This document shows positions 24,281 to 34,456 of a DNA stretch of 64,000 bases, piece by piece (position 1 is the stretch's first letter; every line of letters starts with the position of its first letter). The translations under genes and the position numbers were made by a program. The stretch is from Neisseria meningitidis. Lineage in GTDB: Bacteria; Pseudomonadota; Gammaproteobacteria; Burkholderiales; Neisseriaceae. The notes below the pieces were generated by a model. It was not told where the DNA came from. It did no database searches and worked only from the letters and a program-made list of their open reading frames with translations. The stretch covers positions 2,152,358-2,216,357 of the forward strand of contig OV299793.1 in assembly GCA_923184405.1 (NCBI GenBank), written 5' to 3'.

Positions 24281-25051
24281 ATGACCACGACCGAACACGA
24301 CAACGACGATGCATTCCTGCTGCGGTACAGCCGCCACATCCTCTTGGACGAAATTGGCATCGAAGGGCAGCAGAAACTTTCCGCCGCGCATATTTTGGTC
24401 GTCGGCTGCGGCGGTTTGGGTGCCGCCGCCCTGCCCTATCTCGCCGCTTCCGGCATCGGCACGCTGACCATAGCCGATTCCGACACGGTCGAGCTGCACA
24501 ACCTGCAACGCCAAGTCGCATTTGACGAGGGCGATGTCGGCAAACGCAAAGCCGAAGCCTTGGCAGACCGCCTGAAACGCATCAACCATAACGTCGATGT
24601 CCGCACCGTCAACGAAAAACTCGACGGCTGCCGCCTGATCGGTTTGGTTCAAACCGCCGACATCGTTATAGACTGCTGCGACAACTACGCCACGCGCCAA
24701 GCCGTCAACCGTGTCTGCGTACAAGCGAAAACACCGCTGGTTTCAGGAGCAGCGGTGCGCTTTGAAGGACAACTTGCCGTGTACCGTCCCGACTTGCCCG
24801 ACTCGCCGTGTTACGCCTGCCTGTTTGACGGCGGATCGGCTTCAGACGGCATCTGTTCCCTCTTCGGCGTATTCTCGCCGCTGGTCAGCATCATCGGCTG
24901 CACGCAGGCGGCGGAGGCTCTGAAAATCCTGCTGGACGCGGGCGAACCGTCGCACGGCAGGCTGGCGGTTTACCATGCCTTGGAAGGGGGCTGGCAATAT
25001 TTCGACCTGCCGCGCAACCCCGAATGCCCGGTTTGCGGCACGGAACGGTAA
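24281..25051 (+). CDS. moeB: MoeB/ThiF-family adenylyltransferase
   Basis: Intact, 256 residues. The E1-like domain has the nucleotide loop VVGCGGLGAAALPYLAASG, DSDTVELHNLQRQ and a zinc site formed by CYAC and CPVC near the C-terminus. The family adenylates the C-terminal Gly-Gly of MoaD or ThiS. A ThiF role for the ThiS encoded at 34 kb is as plausible as molybdopterin synthesis, because no other ThiF is seen here. The start at 24281 (MTTTEHDNDD) fits the family N-terminus. Confidence 0.85.
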   Translation: MTTTEHDNDDAFLLRYSRHILLDEIGIEGQQKLSAAHILVVGCGGLGAAALPYLAASGIGTLTIADSDTVELHNLQRQVAFDEGDVGKRKAEALADRLKRINHNVDVRTVNEKLDGCRLIGLVQTADIVIDCCDNYATRQAVNRVCVQAKTPLVSGAAVRFEGQLAVYRPDLPDSPCYACLFDGGSASDGICSLFGVFSPLVSIIGCTQAAEALKILLDAGEPSHGRLAVYHALEGGWQYFDLPRNPECPVCGTER

Positions 25052-25123
25052 AACCCTGCCGCCGTTTCAGACGGCATACAGACGGATGCGGAGGAACGGT
25101 TTTAAAAATGGAAAAATTTACAT

Positions 25124-25155
25124 TTGTGTGCAAAAAAAAAAACTTACCTTATAAG
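25124..25155 (+). promoter_or_regulatory. Candidate promoter with an 11-A spacer tract
   Basis: TATAAG (25150-25155) lies 7 bases before the predicted RNA start. Upstream TTGTGT (25124-25129) is 20 bases away, and the spacer holds eleven consecutive A residues (25132-25142). Losing about three A would give the ideal 17-base spacing, an arrangement known in phase-variable neisserial promoters. Confidence 0.45.
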
Positions 25156-25161
25156 TGCAGT

Positions 25162-25260
25162 TGTCTTAGCAATGTCTGTTTCGCAGACTCATTGAGTAAG
25201 ACGTTTTCCCCGTAATGTGTTTGGCCGTCAGTCCCCGTTGGGTTCGGACGGCTTTTTTTT
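25162..25260 (+). ncRNA. Candidate small RNA, unassigned
   Basis: No protein frame fits this stretch. A long hairpin at 25163-25202 has three stacked helices: GTCTTA with TAAGAC, CAATG with CATTG and TCTG with CAGA, around loop TTTCG. A single-stranded linker follows, then a strong intrinsic terminator (GCCGTC / GACGGC and eight T) at 25223-25260. This is the layout of a ~100-nt Hfq-type sRNA. I do not recognise it as a named family. Confidence 0.5.
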
Positions 25261-25375
25261 AGCTGTGTATGAATACCCAGTTGGTTTTATCTGTTTACAG
25301 GGGAAAACCGCTTATTTCCGTTCGGGCGGAAAACGGTTCCATCGGATAAAGGCATTTTGTCCGACTGATTAAAGT

Positions 25376-25530
25376 TATAGTGGATTAACAAAAACCAGTA
25401 CAGCGTTGCCTCGCCATAGCTCAAAGAGAACGATTCTCTAAGGTACTGAAGCACCAAGTGAATCGGTTCCGTACTATTTGTACTGTCTGCGGCTTCGTCG
25501 CCTTGTCCTGACTTTTGTTAATCCACTATA
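25376..25530. mobile_element. Correia element (CREE), full length, 155 bp
   Basis: TATAGTGGATTAACAAAAA and TTTTGTTAATCCACTATA termini with the complete central block. The flanks 25261-25375 and 25531-25599 hold nothing recognisable. Confidence 0.93.
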
Positions 25531-25599
25531 TATCTTAGGTTTGCATCGGCGGAATATTCAAACACAGCCTTTTCAAGGAAATCCGGATACGGCGGCGCA

Positions 25600-25822
25600 T
25601 CAATAATGCGGCGGAATCTCGTCGCGCAGGGAATACGGCTCTTGCGCGTCGGGATTCCTGTCCTGCATTTACGATACAGCAGCCTCAACTGAGCCTGCTG
25701 CAAATCCAGCGTCTGCCGCAATTCCGCCACCATCGCGTTCAGGAAAGCGTTACATCCTCCTGAAGCGCGGATTGGATTTCCAGCTCTGTGATGCGGTCTT
25801 CCAACTCTTGAACCGCGTCCAT
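25600..25822 (-). pseudogene. slyX: SlyX-family protein, frameshifted
   Basis: It starts MDAVQELEDRITELEIQSALQED immediately after the antiporter stop (TAAATG). After a disturbance near 25755, LNAMVAELRQTLDLQQAQLRLLYRK continues, and a second shift near 25670 precedes the conserved ending PPHY. SlyX proteins are ~75-residue coiled coils of unknown function; the length and both end motifs fit. Confidence 0.8.
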
Positions 25823-27212
25823 TTACAGCACCATCGCGGCAATCCAGTAGGCAATCAGCAGCGGGATATTGTAGTGGATGAAGGTCGGGATAACGGAATC
25901 GCGGATGTGGTCGTGTTGTCCGTCGGCGTTCAGCCCCATCGTCAGGCCCAACGTGGAATCGGACGCAGGCGAACCGGCATCGCCCAACGCCCCCGCCGTG
26001 CCGACGATGACGACGGTGGCAAGCGGCGAAAAACCCAAACCGACACACAAAGGCACATAAATCGCGGCAATAATCGGCAAAGTGGTAAAGGACAAACCGA
26101 TGCCCATCGTTACCAAAGCCACACCACCAGCATCGCCAATGCCGCCATACCGCTGCTGTTGCCGAATATCGCCATACTGCTCACCACCAGCGGCTGAATA
26201 TGCCCGGTCGCATTCATCACGGCGGCAAAACCCTGCGCGGCAATCATAGGGAAGCCAACCATCGCCATCATCTTGATACCTTCGCCGAACACGTCGTTTG
26301 CCTTGTCGCGGCTGATGACGCCCAACATCATAAACACAGCGAAACCGAGCATCGCGCCCCAACACCAGCAGTCTTCATACATCAACTGGATGCCAAAGGC
26401 ATACGGCAATGGCGGCGGCGGCGGCCAGGCTGCGGTAAGGCGGACGGCTGCGGACGGTTTGCCGCATCGGCGTTACCCGCCGTATCGGCATTGTTGCTTT
26501 GGTACAGGCGCGGTTTGCGGTAATGGACAAACGCCAGCAGGAGTCCGGCCAGCATTCCCAACGCGGGAATCGCCATTGCCGCCATTACGTTGATGTTTTT
26601 CACATCAAGCTGCGGCGCGGCGGAATGGATGTTGCCCAACAGGATTTCGTTCTAAAAAATCGCGCCGAAGCCGTAAGGCAGGAACATATAGGTCGTAACC
26701 AGCCCGAAAGTAATGACGCACGCAATCAGGCGGCGGTCGATTTTCAGGCGGTTGAACACCAAAAGCAGAGGCGGAACAATCAGCGGGATAAAGGCAATGT
26801 GGATGGGGATGATGTTCTGACTCATCATGCCCATCACAAGGATGATGGAAAGCAGCAGCCATTTGACCGCGCCCTCGCCCGAACGCACGCTGTCGGGCAC
26901 ACCGCCGCCAGTTCAGCTTGCGGACGACCGCGTAAACAAGCTGCTGCGGCAGGCCGGAATGGGTAATCGCCATTGCAAACGCGCCGAGCATCGCATAGAA
27001 AGCGCAATCTTCGCACCGCCTTCCAAACCTTTGTTGAACACGGGGATAATCCCCGCCTGGCTGACCTGTCCCGCAGCATCGGCAATGTTTTGCAGCGGCA
27101 TACCCGCCACCGCGCCGCCGACAAACGCGCCGACCGTCAGGCTCAATACCACGTGCACGCGCGACAGCGACAGCACCAGCATAACGATTACGGCAACTAC
27201 GACTGCATTCAT
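25823..27212 (-). pseudogene. Na+/H+ antiporter-family (NhaC-like) membrane protein, broken
   Basis: It starts MNAVVVAVIVMLVLSLSRVHVV. Long hydrophobic segments follow in shifting frames ([72 protein letters not shown]) and the end reads [19 protein letters not shown] and [14 protein letters not shown]. Frameshifts lie near 27000, 26905, 26400 and 26115. A TAG at 26652-26654 replaces a Leu codon. The family exchanges ions or amino acids across the inner membrane; the substrate is unknown. slyX follows directly. Confidence 0.8.
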
Positions 27213-27297
27213 TGTTTATCGCTCCAAGCCTATAAATGTTTACATATCGAAACACATCATAACCCAATAACGGAAAACCCGCCAATTTTGCAAACAA

Positions 27298-28118
27298 TTA
27301 TTTCAAATGCTTCATATACTTCCCCAGCGTAACCCTGTACAAACCCGCCAAGTCCGGAAGGAGTTCCACTCCTGAAAAACCATTCTCCGCCAACACGCCG
27401 CGCACCGCCGCGCCCTGATCGAAACAGTGTTCCAGCAAGAAAAAACCGCCTTCGCCAAACGGTCAGGCGCGCATTGCGCCAAGGTGCGGATGCAGCTTAG
27501 GCCGTCTGAAAAGTCGGTCAGCGCGATTGCGGCTCAAACAGCAAATCGCCTTGCGACAAATGTTTATCACCGTTTTCGATATAGGGCGGGTTGGACGTGA
27601 TAATGTCCCATTTCCCTTCAGACGGCATATCGGTGTCGAACCACGAACCGTGTGCCAATTCGACCCGCGCGCCTAAATCCGCCGCATTTTTCCGCGCCGT
27701 TTCAAGGGAAGGCGGGCTGATGTCGGACGCGCGCACAAACGCATCTGGGCGTTCGAGCGCGACAGTTACGGCAACCGCGCCGCTGCCCGTCCCCAAATCC
27801 CACAAGCGCCCGTTTTCCGACAGGCGCGCCAATACGGCTTCGACCAAATGTTCGGTTTCGGGGCGCGGAATCAGCACAATCGGGTTGACGGCGAAACGCC
27901 GTCCGTAAAACTCGCGCACAGCCCAACAGATAGGCAATAAACTCGCCGTTCAGACGGCGTTGCGCCAACCTGTCCGCCCGCTGTCGGACTTCGTCCGGCA
28001 TTTCTTCACCGCCCCGCGTCAACAACTGCACGCGCGTATATTCCGAAGCATATTGCAGCAGCATTCTTGCTTCATTTTTGGGCAGTTTTGACAAGCCCAA
28101 CCATTCGTCAAACGTCAT
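27298..28118 (-). pseudogene. prmC: Release factor glutamine methyltransferase PrmC/HemK, frameshifted
   Basis: PrmC methylates the GGQ glutamine of release factors RF1/RF2 using SAM. The start at 28118 reads MTFDEWLGLSKLPKNEARMLL. The SAM motif is DLGTGSGAVAVTVALE and the catalytic motif is SNPPYIE. Frameshifts near 27915 and 27535 break it. The end GKYMKHLK lies at 27298. As written, the frame is joined in phase to the membrane-protein gene upstream. Confidence 0.88.
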
Positions 28119-28568
28119 TTTTATCCCGTCTGCCGCTGATGCGGCTTTTCTTTCCTTATTCTTTCCGGCAAACGTACCGATGGTGGCAACCGCAAATGCG
28201 GCATACCACAAATAAAATCCTGCACCGTAGCGCACAATATCCGATGTATTCCCTGCTTCATCGACGTATACGGCTTTCACACTGAAAGCCACCAACGCCA
28301 AGCCCCAAAGTGCCGCATGGACAGGCACGACCTTCTTCCACAACGCCAGCAAAACAATGGCCGCCAACCAAACATAATTCGCATAGACCGCACAATACCT
28401 GATATCCAAAGAAGCAAATATCGACCCCAAAATCAAAACAGTCAAACCCTCCATGCTTCCATGATTGCCCAAATAAAATGCAACATTGGATAAAGACGCT
28501 ATCCACAGGGCAGCCGACACCAGCAACATCACTATGGGAAAACTTGATTTCCGATTCTGTTCCAGCAT
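28119..28568 (-). CDS. Small inner-membrane protein, unrecognised
   Basis: It starts MLEQNRKSSFPIVMLLVSAALW. Four hydrophobic segments are visible (IVMLLVSAALWIASL; LTVLILGSIFASL; YVWLAAIVLLALW; HAALWGLALVAFSV), and possibly a fifth (FYLWYAAFAVATIGTF), before a basic tail GKNKERKAAS. There is no stop before the prmC ATG, so here it reads straight into PrmC. A TAA exists one frame over, just before that ATG, so the native gene probably ends there. Function unknown. Confidence 0.6.
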
Positions 28569-28823
28569 GGTTTTATCCTAATGTAGACCCCTGCAATAAC
28601 CTACATGACTAACATCTGAAGCACAGATCGCACTACCACGACGGTCAAACCGTGATCCGAGGTGCCCGACTTCACGCCAACACTCGGACAGCCCCAGGCA
28701 ACTGACCCTTCTCTGCCGCACTACCATGCGTAAAACTTCGTTCTCTGACTATCTCTGCAAGGTGTCTCCGAATGTAAAAGGCCGCCTGAAAACCTTTCAG
28801 ACGGCATCTTGCCGGATTCCGCG

Positions 28824-30267
28824 TCAGATTGCGCTGCCGCCGACGGTCAGTCCGGCATCGATCCGCAAAGTCGACTGCCCCACGCCAACGGGGACGCTCT
28901 GCCCTTCTTTGCCGCACACGCCGACACCGCTGTCGAACGCGGTATCGATGCCTATCATCGAAACGTGTTTCAGCACTTCGGGACCGTTGCCGATAATGGT
29001 CGCGCCTTTGACGGGGTATTGCAGCCTGCCGCCTTCCACCCACCATGCTTCGGACGCGCTGAACACAAATTTGCCGCTGGTAATGTCCACCTGTCCGCCG
29101 CCGAAGTTGACGGCGTAAATGCAATTGTCGATGGACGCGATGATTTCTTCCGGCTCAAAGCTGCTATTTTCCATAAAGGTATTGGTCATGAGCGGCATCG
29201 GGACGGAGGCGTAGCATTCACGGCGGCCGTTGCCGGTGGATTGCAGTACCGGTCAGGCGGGCGTTGGTTTCGTCCTGCATATAGCCGGCTAAAATGCCGT
29301 CTTCAATCAATACGGTGCGCACAGGTTTCGTTGCATTCGTCGTCGATATTGGGCGAACCGCTTCGGCCGGCAATATCGCCCTGATCGACGACGGTAACGC
29401 CTTTGGCGGCGACGCGCTCGCCTATTCTGCCGGAAAAGACGCTAGTGCCCTTGCGGTTGAAATCGCCTTCCAAACCGTGTCCGACCGCTTCGTGCAGCAA
29501 GACGCCCGGCCAGCCGTTGCCCAAAACGACGGTCATTTCGGCGGCGGGCGCGGGCCGGGATTCGAGGTTGGTGAGTGCATGCGTGACGGCGGGAACGACA
29601 AACTGCCGCACAAAGTTTTCATCGAAATAAGACAAATCATACCGTACGCCGCCGCCCGCGATGCCCTGTTCGCGGCGTTCGCCCTGTTTGCCGATGACGG
29701 TAACGATCAGGCGCACCATCGGGCGGATGACGGCGGCGTGTTTGCCGACCAGACGGGCGAGGTAAACGATATCGTATTCGCAGGTCAAATAGGCCATCAC
29801 TTGCACGATGCGCAGATCGGCGGCTTTGGCGATAGCTTCCACTTGTTCAACAGCGCGACTTTGGCGGCGGAATCGAGGCAAGCAATGGGGTCGGACGCGG
29901 AACAAATAGGCTTGCCGCGCGTTTCAGACGGCAATATGGCGGACACCTTGCCGCCTGCCGCCCCAATCGCGCGGACGGCACGAGCGGAACGGTTTATCGA
30001 ATCGATGCACAGGCTGTCGGCGTAGGCAAAGGCGGTTTTGTCGCCCGAAACGGCGCGCACGCCCACGCCCAGATTGATTTGCAAGCTGCCCGATTGGACG
30101 ATGCCCTCTTCCAAATGCTAGCTTTCATAAGCGGTGCGCTGGCAGTAGATGTCGGCGTAATCGACGTGGTGCGCGCCGATGATGCACAGGCTTTTGGAGA
30201 GCAGTTCGGGGGAAAGGCGGTTGGCTTCGAGCAGCCGCGCCTGTACGGCGGAATAGGTCGGATGCAT
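28824..30267 (-). pseudogene. tldD: TldD metalloprotease subunit, broken
   Basis: TldD pairs with TldE/PmbA in a cytosolic zinc protease that degrades unfolded or modified peptides. The start at 30267 reads MHPTYSAVQARLLEANR. A TAG at 30118-30120 replaces a Trp codon (YES-stop-HLEEGI). The zinc motif HEAVGH occurs in LLHEAVGHGLEGD, and the C-terminal [20 protein letters not shown] and GGSAI end at 28824. Further frameshifts lie near 29860, 29340 and 29245. About 480 codons, as expected. Confidence 0.88.
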
Positions 30268-30314
30268 AGTGTCGGCGCATAAAAATCAGGGGCTTGATTA
30301 TACGGCATTTGTTA

Positions 30315-30419
30315 TATAGTGGATTAACAAAAAACAGTACGGTGTTGCCTCGCCTTGCCGTACTATTTGTACTATCTGCGGCTTCGTCGACTTGTCCTGA
30401 TTTTTGTTAATCCACTATA
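30315..30419. mobile_element. Correia element (CREE), internally deleted, 105 bp
   Basis: Standard termini TATAGTGGATTAACAAAAA and TTTTTGTTAATCCACTATA with the short core. It lies between the divergent tldD and cytX. Confidence 0.93.
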
Positions 30420-30493
30420 GAAATGCGCCGTGCCGCCTGAAATGTAAGATTTTGCCAACGCCACCTGCTTTTGTGTACACTTAAAGCTCCTTG

Positions 30494-30573
30494 TCACAGT
30501 GCCGCCGCCGGGCGGCTAAGATTGCAGAAAGCAGAATCCGTAGAACCTGTCGGGGTAATGCCTGCGTAGGAAA
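30494..30573 (+). promoter_or_regulatory. TPP riboswitch upstream of cytX-thiOE
   Basis: CACAGTGCCGCC, GGCTAAGATTGC and GAACCTGTCGGGGTAATGCCTGCGTAGG-type sequence follow the THI element, with the GAACCTG...TAATGCCTGCGTAGGAA half best preserved. It sits 83 bases before cytX and would lower expression of the downstream thiamin genes when TPP is abundant. Confidence 0.85.
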
Positions 30574-30655
30574 CAAACCGTCAAATGCCTTATCAGGCTT
30601 CCGTTCCCTTTTCCGCACTTCCCCGCCCAAGCTTCTTCTTTTTTAAGGACGTCAT

Positions 30656-31888
30656 ATGTCGGACAATGCCTCCTCTCCTTCATCTTCCGCCGCCATCAGG
30701 CTGATTTGGTTCGGCGCGGCGGTCTCGATTGCCGAAATCAGCACGGGTACGCTGCTTGCGCCTTTGGGCTGGCAACGCGGTCTGGCGGCTCTACTTTTAG
30801 GTCATGCCGTCGGCGGCGCGCTGTTTTTGCGGCGGCGTATATCAGCGCACTGACCGGACGCAGCTCGATGGAAAGCGTGCGCCTGTCGTTCGGCAAACGC
30901 AGTTCCAGTGCTGTTTTCCATGGCGAATATGCTGCAACTGGCAAACTGGACGACGGTGATGATTGACGCAGGCGCAACGGTCAGCTCCGCTCTGGGCAAA
31001 GTGTTGTGGGACGGCGAATCTTTTGTCAGGCAGGCATTGGCAAACGGCGCGCTGACTGTGCTGTGGCTGCTTTTCAGCGCACGCAAAACAGGCGGGCTGA
31101 AAACCGTTTCGATGCTGCTAATGCTATTAGCGGTTCAGTGATTGAGTGCCGAAGTCTTTTCAACAGCAGAGCAGCACCGCCGCACAGGTTTCAGACGGCA
31201 TTAGTTTCCGGAAAGGCAGTCAAGCTGTACTCACGTGAAACCTATATAGTTAATAACGCTAAAACGACGACTAAAAGAGCAAAACGCGCTGTAAGTTTAC
31301 TGTAACACAGACAGCAACGCTTGAAATACAAGCTGAATGGCTGCTGAAAGTATGAATTAAGCTTGAACATACGGCATAGTTCAACGAAGAAACCGACGTG
31401 GCAAAAATCCTGCTCCACGCAGGTTTGAGTGCGTCAGGCATTTTGGCGATCGTCCTGTCCACCGTTACCACAACTTTTCTTGATGCCTATTCCGAAGGCG
31501 AGAGTGCGAATAATATTTCCGCAACTTTTAAAGAAACACCCATCGCCATAGCCGTCACCATGATAGGCACGAAGCTTGCCGTCCTCCAGCCCGTTACCGA
31601 ACAAGAAAACTTCCTACAGCTTGTCAGCTCTGTATTTGCACCAATGGCAGCGGTTTCGAATGCCGACTTTTTCTGAATTGAAAAGGCGTGAGGAAATTGC
31701 AGGCTTTGACTTTCCCAGACTGGTACTGATAGCTTGAGAAATTCATTATCTACCGCTTGCTGCACTCATCCGGCTCGGAAAGCAGCATCGGTCTGACCGC
31801 TCCCCGTAATGTCTGCCGTTGCCATTGCCACTGTATCGGTACGCCTGGCCTTTAAAAAACCCAATCTTCACAAAGGAACCCGTCATGA
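30656..31888 (+). pseudogene. cytX: Hydroxymethylpyrimidine permease CytX, heavily damaged
   Basis: A NCS1-type permease that imports the HMP moiety of thiamin. It starts MSDNASSPSSSAAIRLIWFGAA with AEISTGTLLAPLGWQRG. Frames shift near 30835 and 30905, then LQLANWTTVMIDAGATVSSALGKVLW and KTGGLKTVSMLLMLLAV follow. Bases 31180-31390 are barely recognisable, with many G/C replaced by A/T, before ILAIVLSTVTTTFLDAYS and FAPMAAV reappear. The end overlaps the thiO start (ATGA). The substitution load is far above that of neighbours. Confidence 0.8.
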
Positions 31889-32989
31889 CCCGTATCGCCA
31901 TCCTCGGCGGCGGCCTCTCCGGAAGGCTGACCGCACTGCAGCTTGCAGAACAAGGTTATCAGATTGCACTTTTCGATAAAGGCTGCCGCCAGGGCGAACA
32001 CGCCGCCGCCTATGTTGCCGCCGCCATGCTCGCGCCTGCGGCGGAAGCGGTCGAAGCCACGCCCGAAGTGGTCAGGCTGGGCAGGCAGAGCATCCCGCTT
32101 TGGCGCGGCATCCGATGCCGTCTGAACACGCACACGATGATGCAGGAAAACGGCAGCCTGATTGTGTGGCACGGACAGGACAAGCAATTATCCAGCGAGT
32201 TCGTCCGCTATCTCAAACGCGGCGGCGTAGCGGATGACGAAATCGTCCGTTGGCGCGCCGACGACATCGCCGAACGCGAACCGCAACTCGGCGGACGGTT
32301 TTCAGACGGCATCTACCTGCCGACCAGAAATGCCAGCTCGACGGGCGGCAAATATTATCTGCACTAGCCAACGTTCTGAACGAACAATGAACGTCCCTTG
32401 CCATTGGGAACACAAATGTGCCCCGAAGACCTGCAAGCCCAATACGACTGGCTGATCGACTGCCATAGCTACGGCGCAAAAACCGCGTGGCATGCTTCTG
32501 CCGAACAATGGCAACACCCTGCGCGGCATACGCGAACGAAGTGGCGCGGGTTTACACACCGAAATCGCACTCAACCGCCCCGTGCAGTCTGCTCCACCCG
32601 CGTTATCCGACTCTACATCGCCCCGAAAAAACCACGTCTTCGTCGTCAACGTGACCCAAATCGAAAGCGAAAGCAAAGCCCCTGCCAGCGTGCGTTCAGG
32701 GCTGGAACTCTTGTCCGCACTCTATGCCGTCCATCCTGCCTTCGGCGAAGCCGACATCCTCGAAATCGCCACCAGCCTGTGACCCACGCTCAGCCACCAC
32801 AACCCCGAAATCCGATACAGCCGCAACCGACGCCTCATTGAAATCAACGGCCTTTTCCGCCACGGCTTCATGATTTCCCCCGCCGTAACCGCCGCCGCCG
32901 TCAGATTGGCAGTGGCACTGGTTGACGGAAAAGACGCGCCCGAACGTGATGAAGAAAGCGGTTTGGCGTATATCCGAAGACAAGATTAA
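31885..32989 (+). pseudogene. thiO: Glycine oxidase ThiO, frameshifted
   Basis: A FAD enzyme giving dehydroglycine for thiazole synthesis in thiamin. It starts MTRIAILGGGLSGRLTALQLAEQG (Rossmann GxGxxG-type), then YVAAAMLAPAAEA. Frameshifts near 32325, 32480 and 32620 separate it from NHVF-type, SGLELLSALYAVHPAFGEADILEIAT and the C-terminal GLAYIRRQD. A TGA at 32780 is also present. It is the second gene of the riboswitch unit, and thiE begins 20 bases after its stop. Confidence 0.85.
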
Positions 32990-33009
32990 AGCCGTCTGAA
33001 AGGAACCAC

Positions 33010-33626
33010 ATGACCTTCCCGCCCTTGAAATCCCCGCTCAAATTCTACGCCGTCGTCCCCACCGCCGATTGGGTGGGGCGCATGGTCAAAGCAGGTGCCG
33101 ACACGGTGCAACTGCGCTGCAAGACCCTGCACGGCGATGAATTGAAACGCGAAATCGCCCGCTGCGTCGCCGCCTGTCAAGGCAGCCGTACGCAGCTTTC
33201 ATCAACGACCACTGGCGCGAGGCAATCGAAGCAGGCGCGTACGGCGTGCATCTCGGACAAGAAGACATGGACACCGCCGACCTTGCCGCCATCGCCGCCG
33301 CAGGTTTGCGCTTGGGTTTGAGTACGCACTCCGTTGCCGAACTCGACCGCGCCCTGTCCGTACACCCTAGCTACGTCGCCAGCGGCGCGATTTTCCCGAC
33401 CACGACCAAGCAAATGCCCACCGCCCCGCAAGGCTTGGACAAACTGTGCGAGTATGTGAAACAGGCAGGCGGCACGCCCGTCGTCGCCATCGGCGGTATC
33501 GACTTGAACAACGCCCCAGCCGTACCCGCCACCGGCGTTTCCTCACTCGCCGCCGTCCGCGCCGTGACCGAAGCGGAAAATCCCGAAGCGGTGGTTAAAG
33601 CGTTTCAGGCTTTGTGGGATGGATAA
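33010..33626 (+). pseudogene. thiE: Thiamin-phosphate synthase ThiE, one frameshift
   Basis: Joins HMP-PP and thiazole phosphate to make thiamin phosphate. It starts MTFPPLKSPLKFYAVVP with GADTVQLRCKTL; a lost base near 33196 shifts the frame before [11 protein letters not shown]. The phosphate-binding part reads [27 protein letters not shown] and [11 protein letters not shown]. Repair gives 205 residues, the usual length. Confidence 0.9.
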
Positions 33627-33716
33627 AACCGAAAGAAGAAAATTCAATTTGCCGTGTCGGCAAAACTTAGCCCGTTATCGCAAACATACTTAACTTTAAA
33701 TGTGGCATATCATCAA

Positions 33717-33828
33717 ATTCCGTCATTTCCGCGCAAGCGGGAATCCGCCTTAAAACTTGAGAAACCATCATTTGAAAAACAGTTTCCGAATTTCAAAAAT
33801 GGATTCCCGCCTGCGCAGGAATGACGGC
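33717..33828. repeat. NIME unit with two dRS3 repeats
   Basis: dRS3 copies at 33725-33744 (ATTTCCGCGCAAGCGGGAAT) and 33803-33822 (ATTCCCGCCTGCGCAGGAAT) bound a 58-bp spacer, after thiE. Confidence 0.85.
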
Positions 33829-33871
33829 AACCGACCGGTTGCGTATCAAAAAATAAAGTAATTCGGCTAGA

Positions 33872-34026
33872 TATAGTGGATTAACAAAAATCAGGACAAG
33901 GCGACGAAGCCGCAGACAGTACAAATAGTACGGAACCGATTCACTTGGTGCTTCAGCACCTTAGAGAATCGTTCTCTTTGAGCTAAGGCGAGGCAACGCC
34001 GTACTGGTTTTTGTTAATCCACTATA
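33872..34026. mobile_element. Correia element (CREE), full length, between thiE and thiS
   Basis: 155 bp with intact 19-bp inverted ends and the full core, in the opposite orientation to the copy at 1.5 kb. Its right end lies 22 bases before the thiS start. Confidence 0.93.
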
Positions 34027-34048
34027 AATACAGAAACATCGAGAAACC

Positions 34049-34243
34049 ATGAACATCATCTTAAACGGCGGACCCGCCGAACTTCACAGCACAAGCGTTG
34101 CCGACCTCATCGCCCAAACCGCGCCGCAAAAGCCCTTTGCCGTGGCGGTCAACACCGTTTTCATCCCCAAAGGCGCGTATGCGGAAACGGTTTTAAACGA
34201 AAACGACAAAATCGATATCGTCCGCCCCGTCGTCGGCGGCTAG
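34049..34243 (+). CDS. thiS: Sulfur carrier protein ThiS
   Basis: Intact, 64 residues. A ubiquitin-like protein whose C-terminal Gly-Gly (VRPVVGG) is adenylated and thiocarboxylated to donate sulfur to ThiG. It starts [14 protein letters not shown]. It stands between two full-length CREEs. Confidence 0.93.
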   Translation: MNIILNGGPAELHSTSVADLIAQTAPQKPFAVAVNTVFIPKGAYAETVLNENDKIDIVRPVVGG

Positions 34244-34286
34244 GCAGTTTTGCCTTTTCAGACGACCCCTGTCCCCAAAACAACGT

Positions 34287-34442
34287 TATGGTGGATTAAC
34301 TTTAAATCAGGACAAGGCGACGAAGCCGCAGACAGTACAAATAGTACGGAACCGATTCACTTGGTGCTTCAGCACCTTAGAGAATCGTTCTCGTTGAGCT
34401 AAGGCGAGGCAACGCCGTACTGGTTTTTGTTAATCCACTATA
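34287..34442. mobile_element. Correia element (CREE), full length, between thiS and thiG
   Basis: 156 bp. The left end is slightly diverged (TATGGTGGATTAACTTTAAATC); the right end TTTTTGTTAATCCACTATA is standard and lies 14 bases before the thiG start. Confidence 0.9.
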
Positions 34443-34456
34443 CAAAGGAACCCATT

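Noticed and set aside
31180..31390. Recent foreign insertion within cytX
   Set aside because: Scattered bases of the original permease remain at the right spacing, so this is substituted sequence, not an insert.
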